Assembly: GCF_001667315.1 (NCBI RefSeq)
Contig: NZ_LZHT01000075.1
Coordinates: forward strand, 1 to 64,000
Length of the DNA stretch: 64,000 bases
Reading direction: 5' to 3'
Source: Mycobacterium sp. 852002-10029_SCH5224772
GTDB lineage: Bacteria > Actinomycetota > Actinomycetes > Mycobacteriales > Mycobacteriaceae
The stretch's first letter is position 1; each line of letters opens with the position of its first letter. A program made the translations under genes and the position numbers. The notes under the pieces are model-generated. The model saw only the letters and a list, made by a program, of their open reading frames with translations, did not search any database and was not told where the DNA came from. Below, piece by piece: positions 56,600 through 64,000 of this stretch.

Positions 56600-57430
56600 G
56601 TGACGAACGATTCCGCCATCATGCCCGAGGCGTTTTTCACGGTCGACGGCGACTCCTATATTCCGGGCACGTTGACGCAGGGGCCGTGGGGCGCGGCCAT
56701 GGGCGGCCAGATCGTCGGCGGCCTGTTGGGTTGGGGCATAGAGCAATCCGGCATCGACCCGGACCTGCAGCCCGCCCGGTTCACCGTCGACCTGTTGCGC
56801 CCGGCCCTGATGCGGCCGGTGCAGATCCGGACGTCGGTGACGCGGGAGGGCCGGCGCATCAAGCTCGTCGACGGCGAGCTGGTGCAGAACGGCACGGTTG
56901 TCGCGCGGGCCAGCGCGCTGTTCCTGCGCCGCGGCGATCATCCCGACGGTCAGGTCTGGTCCTTTCCGGTCGAAATGCCTCCGCTGCCGACGTCCTCGGA
57001 CGGCTTTCCGGCGGACATGCCGTTTCTCATCTGGGGGTACGGGGCGACTGTCGAGGGCAGTCCGGGCATCGCGGCCGGCGAGTGGGAACAGTCCGACTCG
57101 CAGAAGTTCGCGTGGGCCAGGCTCTTTCGGCCGATGGTGCAGGGCCACCCGCTCACCCCGTTCACCCGCCTGGCGTTCGTCGGCGACATCACGAGTTCGC
57201 TCACCCATTGGGGCACCGGCGGATTGCGCTACATCAACGCCGATTACACCGTCACCGCGAGCCGGCTGCCCGACGGCGAATTCCTCGGGCTGGCCGCCCA
57301 GAGCCATTACGGCGCGGCCGGGGTCGCCACCGGCGCGGCCACCCTGTTCGACCGGCACGGCCCGATCGGCACCAGCTCGGCGCTGGCGCTGGCCCAACCG
57401 GCCGACGCGTTCAAGCCGACCTACGCCTAG
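56600..57430 (+). CDS. Acyl-CoA thioesterase-like double-hotdog protein
   Basis: A 276-residue protein of the TesB-like double hotdog thioesterase family: GPWGAAMGGQIVGGLLGWGIE and FTVDLLRPALMRPVQIRT in the first hotdog, and FVGDITSSLTHWG, RYINADYTVTASRLPDGEFLGLAAQSHY in the second. It probably hydrolyses or releases acyl-CoA intermediates of the neighbouring ligase/carboxylase pathway (context inference). GTG 56600 is chosen because TATCGT (56587-56592) is seven bases upstream; GTG 56591 overlaps that element. Confidence 0.8.
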   Translation: MTNDSAIMPEAFFTVDGDSYIPGTLTQGPWGAAMGGQIVGGLLGWGIEQSGIDPDLQPARFTVDLLRPALMRPVQIRTSVTREGRRIKLVDGELVQNGTVVARASALFLRRGDHPDGQVWSFPVEMPPLPTSSDGFPADMPFLIWGYGATVEGSPGIAAGEWEQSDSQKFAWARLFRPMVQGHPLTPFTRLAFVGDITSSLTHWGTGGLRYINADYTVTASRLPDGEFLGLAAQSHYGAAGVATGAATLFDRHGPIGTSSALALAQPADAFKPTYA

Positions 57431-57447
57431 CTCCCCGAGGGTGCGAC

Positions 57448-57903
57448 TCACTCCATCAGCTGGGCGGCGACCGTCGCCCCGAGCTCCCAGCACGCTTGCA
57501 GCTGCTCCTTGCTGGGCTTGCCCGAAACCACCACCGTTTCAGCGGCTTTGGACCAACCCAGTCCGGTCGTGATGGTGTCGACCGCGCGCTCTGCACCCTC
57601 GGTGCCCTCGTTGCCGTGCAGGTACAGCCCGAAGGGGCGCCCGCGAGTGGAGTCGAGCAGCTGGTAGTAGGAGCAGTCGAACGCATGCTTGAGGGCCCCG
57701 CTGATGTAACCCAGATTGGCCGGGGAGCCCAGCAGATATCCGTCGGCGCCCAGCATCTCGGCCGGCGAGACCGTCAGCGCCGGGCGGCGCAGCACCTCCA
57801 CGCCCTCGATCTCGGGGTCGGTCGCACCGGAGACCACCGCCCCGAACATCTCGTGCGTGTGCGGCGACGGAGTGTGGTGCACGATCAGCAGCGTCTTGCT
57901 CAT
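57448..57903 (-). CDS. Flavodoxin family protein
   Basis: A 151-residue flavodoxin-like/NADPH-dependent FMN reductase protein with LIVHHTPSPHTHEM as phosphate-binding loop, LGSPANLGYISGALKHAFD and LYLHGNEGTEGAERAV around the flavin. Its ATG overlaps the stop of the upstream membrane protein gene by four bases. The redox partner is unknown. Confidence 0.82.
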   Translation of the reverse strand: MSKTLLIVHHTPSPHTHEMFGAVVSGATDPEIEGVEVLRRPALTVSPAEMLGADGYLLGSPANLGYISGALKHAFDCSYYQLLDSTRGRPFGLYLHGNEGTEGAERAVDTITTGLGWSKAAETVVVSGKPSKEQLQACWELGATVAAQLME

Positions 57904-58355
57904 GGGTGGCCCTGCAGGTTGACGGCCGTCTTCATGGCCTCGCGGGCGCGCCGCCGATCCCCCGCGTAGTCGTACGCGCGGGCCAGCCGATACCAGCGCC
58001 GCCAGTCGTCGGGGTGGTCCTCCACCTCGGTGCGCACCGTGGCGAACAGCGCGTCGGCCGCGTCGCGCTGGATGCGCCCGGACGGCCGGCGCGGCAGCGC
58101 GCTGGTGTCCAATTCCATTCCGTCGTCGGCGATCAGGCGCGCGAGTCTCTGGTGCGCGAACCCGGCGCGCAGGGTGGCGATCATCGCCCACAGCCCGATC
58201 GCGGGAAGGATCAACACCGCAAGGCCGAGGCCGACGGCGGCGGCCCGGCCGGAGCCGATCATCGCGACGGCCACGCGCCCCAGCAGTACGAAGTACACCA
58301 ACAGCGCGACGCACATGAAGGCGACGAGCAGTTGGGTGCGCAGCGCTTTGGTCAT
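57900..58355 (-). CDS. Membrane protein with TPR-like C-terminus (Rv2772c-like)
   Basis: A 151-residue protein with two transmembrane helices (about 10-32 and 40-62) and a soluble C-terminal domain whose last 45 residues (DDWRRWYRLARAYDYAGDRRRAREAMKTAV) read like a tetratricopeptide repeat. It starts 12 bases after the dapB stop and is translationally coupled to the flavodoxin gene, so dapB, this gene and the flavodoxin gene form an operon. Function unknown. Confidence 0.78.
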   Translation of the reverse strand: MTKALRTQLLVAFMCVALLVYFVLLGRVAVAMIGSGRAAAVGLGLAVLILPAIGLWAMIATLRAGFAHQRLARLIADDGMELDTSALPRRPSGRIQRDAADALFATVRTEVEDHPDDWRRWYRLARAYDYAGDRRRAREAMKTAVNLQGHP

Positions 58356-58367
58356 GGCAGATTCAGG

Positions 58368-60568
<2,201 letters not shown>

Positions 60569-60574
60569 CCCGGC

Positions 60575-61663
60575 CTACGTGACGAACCGCCCGGCGAAGC
60601 CGCGCAGCGGCAGGTCCGCGCTCGTGATGAGCCCCGGCGGCGCCGCGATCACCGACTTGATCGCGGCGAGGGCGGGCATGCCGGTGACGGTCATGCCGAT
60701 GGAGGCGAAATTCTCCGGGTTGGACAGGTCGACGCCGGGCTTGGGAAAGATCATGTGCTTGTTGTAGACGCACGGGTCGCCCTTGATCTGGGTGATGTAG
60801 CAGCCCTTGATGTTCCAGCTGGGATCGGTGTGCGGGGTCATCTGCCATTCCAGGTGCGTCTCGACCCGGGGCACGCCGTCGACCATGCCTTGATACTTGA
60901 TGTAGTTGCCGCCCAGCGAACCCTTGGGCAGCGTGTACCAGCCCAGGTCGACGTCCTTGGTGCAGGCGCCCAGCTCGTAACTGAACTTGACCTCGTCGAG
61001 CGGCAGGTCGAAGCAGTCGGCCATCATGTACACGCTGTCGGCGAAGACGCGGGTGTACTTCTCGAGCTTCGACGGGATCTCGGGATCGTCGACCGGCTGG
61101 CCGTAGCCCACCTCGATCCAGGTGTCCTTGGAATGGTGGCACGACACGTCGACCGACTCAATGGTGGTGATGTTCTCGATGTCGGCGACATCGGCCGAGC
61201 ACACCACGCCCAGGATCTGGTTCAGCCCCGGGTTCATTCCGGTGCCGTAGAACGTCGCACCGCCCTTTTCGCAGGCCTCGGCCAGCAGCTGGCTCACCGG
61301 CTTGCCCGACAGATGCGGGTGGTTCGTGTCGCGATGCCAGCCGGTGATCCAGTCCGCGGTGGTGACGATATCGATGCCCGCCTCGAGCACTGTGACGTAG
61401 AGGTCCTCGTCGGGGAACACGCCGTGGAAGGTCAACACGTCCGGCTTGGCGGCGATGATCTCCTCGATGGTCCCGGTGAACACCACCCCGTTGGCGCCCA
61501 CGCCGGCGAACTCCCCGGTGTCCTTGCCCACCTTCTCCGGCGAATAGCAGTGCACGCCAATGAGTTCGAGGTCGGGCTGGGTGGCGATCCGCTTGATCAT
61601 CTCCGAACCGACGTTTCCGCTTCCGACCTGGAAGACGCGGATCGGTCCAGCGGGTGCATTCAT
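60575..61663 (-). CDS. DapB-like N-terminal domain dehydrogenase
   Basis: A 362-residue protein with an N-terminal Rossmann domain like dihydrodipicolinate reductase (VFQVGSGNVGSEMIKRI, near 10-26) and a C-terminal domain like 2,4-diaminopentanoate dehydrogenase-type proteins (GTGMNPGLNQILGVV near 140). Such proteins are common beside Rieske or P450 genes in mycobacteria; the substrate is unknown. GAAAGG precedes ATG 61663. It starts five bases after the Rieske oxygenase stop, so they form one operon. Confidence 0.78.
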   Translation of the reverse strand: MNAPAGPIRVFQVGSGNVGSEMIKRIATQPDLELIGVHCYSPEKVGKDTGEFAGVGANGVVFTGTIEEIIAAKPDVLTFHGVFPDEDLYVTVLEAGIDIVTTADWITGWHRDTNHPHLSGKPVSQLLAEACEKGGATFYGTGMNPGLNQILGVVCSADVADIENITTIESVDVSCHHSKDTWIEVGYGQPVDDPEIPSKLEKYTRVFADSVYMMADCFDLPLDEVKFSYELGACTKDVDLGWYTLPKGSLGGNYIKYQGMVDGVPRVETHLEWQMTPHTDPSWNIKGCYITQIKGDPCVYNKHMIFPKPGVDLSNPENFASIGMTVTGMPALAAIKSVIAAPPGLITSADLPLRGFAGRFVT

Positions 61664-61668
61664 GCGAT

Positions 61669-62694
61669 TCAGCCTTTCTGGGACGCTGCGTAGACTTCGG
61701 CGGCGCTGCCGCCGATGCCATCGGGATAGAACTGCTTGGCCCACTGGCGGATCGCCGTGAAGCCCTCGTACTCGTCGGTGGCCAGTGCGGGTGGATCCGA
61801 ATACCGTTGGTGCCGCCAGATTTCGATGTCCTGGGTGAACTGGCGGATCACTTCCTGCCCGAATTCGGCCGCCTTGAGTTCGGCGCGGTCCGATTCGTTG
61901 CCCGGCACCCGGCCGATGTAGACCATGAAGCGCACATCGGAGGTGCGATCGTCCACCGGGGTGATCGCCGAGATGGTGCGGTTGTCGATCATGCCCCAGC
62001 TCTTGGTCACCGCGATCCCCAGTCCGCCGTTGATGGCCTGCACGCCGCTGTTGACGTCCTCGATCCGCTGGCCGTCGTCACCTTCGAAGGTGATGGTGAA
62101 GTCGACGTAGGACACCGGCTCGGCGAAATCGTGGCGGGTGAACACGGGCACGATCGGCGTGTTGTGCACGTACTTGAAGTGCGCGAAGTCAACCCCGTTC
62201 TCCAGCACGTACTGCGGGTGCATTTCCAGGGTCTCCCGGTACAGCCGTTGCTGCGGGTAGTAATCGTCGGCGCTGCTGCCGTCGTTGAAGGCGGCGAACA
62301 CGTCCGGCGGGTCGAAGTAGGGTTCGCGGCGCTGTACGTCGTGCCAGATGTAGACCGACGCATTGCGCTCCACCACCGGGTAGGTGCGCATGCGCCGGCC
62401 GCGGTTGGGCCGGTCCTGGTACGGGATGCAGACGTTGCGGCCCTCCTGGCTCCACTGCCAGCCGTGGAACGGGCACTGCAGCACCTCGCCGACGACCTTG
62501 CCGCCGTACCCGAGGTGCGCGCCGAGGTGCTCGCAGTAGGCGTTCATCACCGTGAGCTGTCCCGATTCCGCGCGCCAGGCGACCATCTCGGAGTCGAAGT
62601 ACTTCATCGTGTGCACGTCGCCGACGCCGATCTCGTCGGACCAGGCGACCTGGAACCAGCCGGTCGGCTTCATCGACAACGGCGGTTTAGCCAT
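61669..62694 (-). CDS. Rieske non-heme iron oxygenase (KshA-like)
   Basis: A 341-residue oxygenase component. The Rieske 2Fe-2S cluster ligands are Cys54, His56, Cys74 and His77 (CEH ... CPFH). The mononuclear iron motif N-x2-D-x2-H-x4-H is at Asn166, Asp169, His172 and His177, the form found in 3-ketosteroid 9-alpha-hydroxylases. A steroid or polycyclic substrate is therefore possible but not proven. The reductase partner is probably the PDR-type gene at the window end. ATG 62694 is used; the frame continues upstream without a better start. Confidence 0.88.
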   Translation of the reverse strand: MAKPPLSMKPTGWFQVAWSDEIGVGDVHTMKYFDSEMVAWRAESGQLTVMNAYCEHLGAHLGYGGKVVGEVLQCPFHGWQWSQEGRNVCIPYQDRPNRGRRMRTYPVVERNASVYIWHDVQRREPYFDPPDVFAAFNDGSSADDYYPQQRLYRETLEMHPQYVLENGVDFAHFKYVHNTPIVPVFTRHDFAEPVSYVDFTITFEGDDGQRIEDVNSGVQAINGGLGIAVTKSWGMIDNRTISAITPVDDRTSDVRFMVYIGRVPGNESDRAELKAAEFGQEVIRQFTQDIEIWRHQRYSDPPALATDEYEGFTAIRQWAKQFYPDGIGGSAAEVYAASQKG

Positions 62695-62731
62695 CGAGCC
62701 CTGCCATATGAGCTGCCCTCCCTCGGGTACG

Positions 62732-62759
62732 AATATAAGCCGCGCCAACAGGAAATCAA
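62732..62759 (-). promoter_or_regulatory. Promoter of the Rieske operon with flanking inverted repeat
   Basis: On the minus strand TTGATT (62759-62754), 16 bases, then TATATT (62737-62732) is a strong sigma-A-type promoter. It is flanked by GGGTAC (62725-62730) and GTACCC (62761-62766), an inverted repeat that could bind the divergent TetR regulator. Confidence 0.65.
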
Positions 62760-62814
62760 AGTACCCTCTATGAAACTCCTCATCCCGCCCGGCCCGAGTG
62801 GATAGGATCACCCA

Positions 62815-63465
62815 ATGACGCGCCCACGCAGCGGAGCCGGGATCGCGGGCCGGCGCCCCAATCGGCGTGGTCATGCGACCCGCGAAAGCATGCTCGAGGC
62901 CGCGCTGCGCTCGCTGGCCTCCGGCGAGCCCGGCTCGGTATCGGCCAACCGGATCGCCAAGGACATCGGCGCCACCTGGGGGGCGGTGCAGTACCAGTTC
63001 GGCGACACCGACGGCTTCTGGGCCGCGGTGTTGCACCGCACCGCGGAGCGGCGTGCCGCGACGTTCTCGACGCTGACGACACCGATCTCGCCGGAGGCGC
63101 CGCTGCGCGAACGCGTCGGCGCCATCATCGACACCCTCTACAGCGGCCTGGCGTCGCCGGATTCGCGCGCGATCGAAAACCTGCGGGCCGCGCTGCCGCG
63201 CGATCCCGACGAGCTCGAACGGCTCTACCCGCGCACGGCCGCCGAGCTGTTTTCCTGGGGCAAAAGCTGGCTGGAGACCTGCCAGCACGCGTTCGCCGGT
63301 CTGGCCGTCGACCCGGACCGGGTCCGCGAGGTGGCCGCCCTGATTCCCGCCGCGATGCGCGGTCTGGTGTCGGAACGCCAGTTGGGTTCCTACGCCGACC
63401 TCGACATGGCGCGCCGGGGCCTGACCAACGCGCTGGCCTCCTACCTGGAGCAGTCCCGGCCGTAA
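62815..63465 (+). CDS. TetR family regulator
   Basis: A 216-residue regulator with an N-terminal TetR helix-turn-helix (about 20-68, SVSANRIAKDIGATWGAVQYQFGDTDGFW) and an all-helical ligand domain. It is divergent from the Rieske operon across 120 bases and probably controls it and itself. TAGGAT (62803-62808) is six bases before the ATG, giving a leaderless mRNA. Ligand unknown. Confidence 0.88.
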   Translation: MTRPRSGAGIAGRRPNRRGHATRESMLEAALRSLASGEPGSVSANRIAKDIGATWGAVQYQFGDTDGFWAAVLHRTAERRAATFSTLTTPISPEAPLRERVGAIIDTLYSGLASPDSRAIENLRAALPRDPDELERLYPRTAAELFSWGKSWLETCQHAFAGLAVDPDRVREVAALIPAAMRGLVSERQLGSYADLDMARRGLTNALASYLEQSRP

Positions 63466-63475
63466 CGCCACCGGC

Positions 63476-64000
63476 TCAGGCGTCGATGACCACCCGCCCG
63501 CCGTCGGCCCGCGAGACGCACACCAGCATGCCGTCGTCCCCGGGCGAGGCACGCCCGCGGTGATCTACCTGTCCGGCAAGCACTTTGACCCTGCAGGTGC
63601 CGCAGAACCCCTGCCGGCACGAGTAGGGGGTCGTCGGGTCGCGATCGAGCATGACCTCGAGTGCGGTCCGATTCGCCGGCACGCTGAGCACCTGCCGTGA
63701 TCGCGCGAGCTCCAACTCGAACGGAACCCCGTCGATCACCGGCGCCGGGCTGAACCGCTCGTAATGCAAAGGCGCGCCGGCATGTTGGCTGCGGGCGACC
63801 CGGACCGCCTCGAGCATGGCCGCCGGCCCGCACACGTAGACGGCGGTCGCCGGGCCGGCGCCGGCCAGCAGCTCCGCCACGGTCGGGAAGCGGCCGCGCT
63901 CGTCGTCGGCCCACACCGTCACCCGGTCCGGGGCCACCGACACCACCTCGTCGAGCAGCGGCATGTACTCGCGGCTGCGGCCGGTATAGATTGCGCGCCA
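63476..64000 (-). CDS. PDR/VanB-type ferredoxin reductase, partial
   Basis: The visible 174 residues are the C-terminal part of an oxygenase reductase; the N-terminal flavin domain lies beyond the window. The visible part has the end of the NAD domain (YVCGPAAMLEAV) and a plant-type 2Fe-2S domain with YSCRQGFCGTCRVKVL and a final Cys in MLVCVSRA. The frame stays open to base 64000 (WRAIYTGRSREYMPLLDEV). It is likely the electron donor of the Rieske oxygenase, from which it is separated by the TetR gene. Confidence 0.85.
   Translation of the reverse strand, partial: WRAIYTGRSREYMPLLDEVVSVAPDRVTVWADDERGRFPTVAELLAGAGPATAVYVCGPAAMLEAVRVARSQHAGAPLHYERFSPAPVIDGVPFELELARSRQVLSVPANRTALEVMLDRDPTTPYSCRQGFCGTCRVKVLAGQVDHRGRASPGDDGMLVCVSRADGGRVVIDA

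Overview
The window is typical mycobacterial chromosome and reads as a slow-growing Mycobacterium close to the M. avium complex. It has very high GC, GTG starts, many leaderless start sites, and the sigB-ideR-sthA-lexA-recA-pspA-ftsK-dapA-thyX-dfrA-thyA-dapB order known from M. tuberculosis Rv2710 to Rv2773c. RecA has no intein. A single-chain acyl-CoA carboxylase of the M. avium LCC type and M. avium-like DfrA residues support the placement. This is inference from gene content; no alignment was run.

Layout. 1-5.5 kb: stress sigma factor sigB with an MprA-type box and an ECF-type promoter, the iron regulator ideR, a DUF4192 gene, transhydrogenase sthA and a lipoprotein serine protease. The first 53 bases are an exact inverted copy of part of sigB. 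5.7-11.2 kb: PAC2 protein, hydrolase, PhzF-like enzyme, nitrobindin, nrdR, and the divergent DNA-damage pair chiZ/lexA. 11.2-24.3 kb: LGFP-repeat membrane protein, fadE20, hflX-dapF-miaA cluster, DMT transporter, DUF349 coiled coil, miaB. 24.3-29.8 kb: recX-recA with SOS and PafBC-type promoter elements. Divergent from recA is a cobalamin riboswitch in front of an FhuF-like 2Fe-2S protein, followed by a flavodoxin-fold oxidoreductase. Small genes, a GT1 glycosyltransferase and ephG follow. 29.8-35.8 kb: clgR-pspA-pspM envelope stress locus (without pspN), pgsA3, argA, ftsK. 35.9-47.5 kb: a three-gene monooxygenase/SDR/methyltransferase set, RNase J, dapA, thyX, an orphan type I methyltransferase (hsdM-hsdS) with a YcaQ-like glycosylase gene, a DivIVA-like coiled coil, dfrA and thyA. 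47.5-57.4 kb: an acyl-CoA catabolic region (two acyl-CoA dehydrogenases, SDR, acyl-CoA ligase, single-chain carboxylase, thioesterase) with a small secreted Cys/Gly repeat protein in the middle. 57.4-64 kb: flavodoxin, membrane protein, dapB, a DUF222-HNH gene next to two DnaA boxes, and a Rieske oxygenase/DapB-like dehydrogenase/TetR/ferredoxin-reductase cluster cut by the window end.

Functional threads: DNA damage response (lexA, recA, recX, chiZ, YcaQ-like), envelope stress (sigB, clgR, pspA, pspM), lysine/diaminopimelate synthesis (dapA, dapB, dapF), thymidylate/folate metabolism (thyA, thyX, dfrA), tRNA modification (miaA, miaB) and fatty acyl-CoA breakdown.

The candidate least explained by known annotation is the B12-riboswitch/FhuF-like/flavodoxin unit at 26044-27540. 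No tRNA, rRNA, CRISPR array, transposase, PE/PPE gene or prophage was seen.
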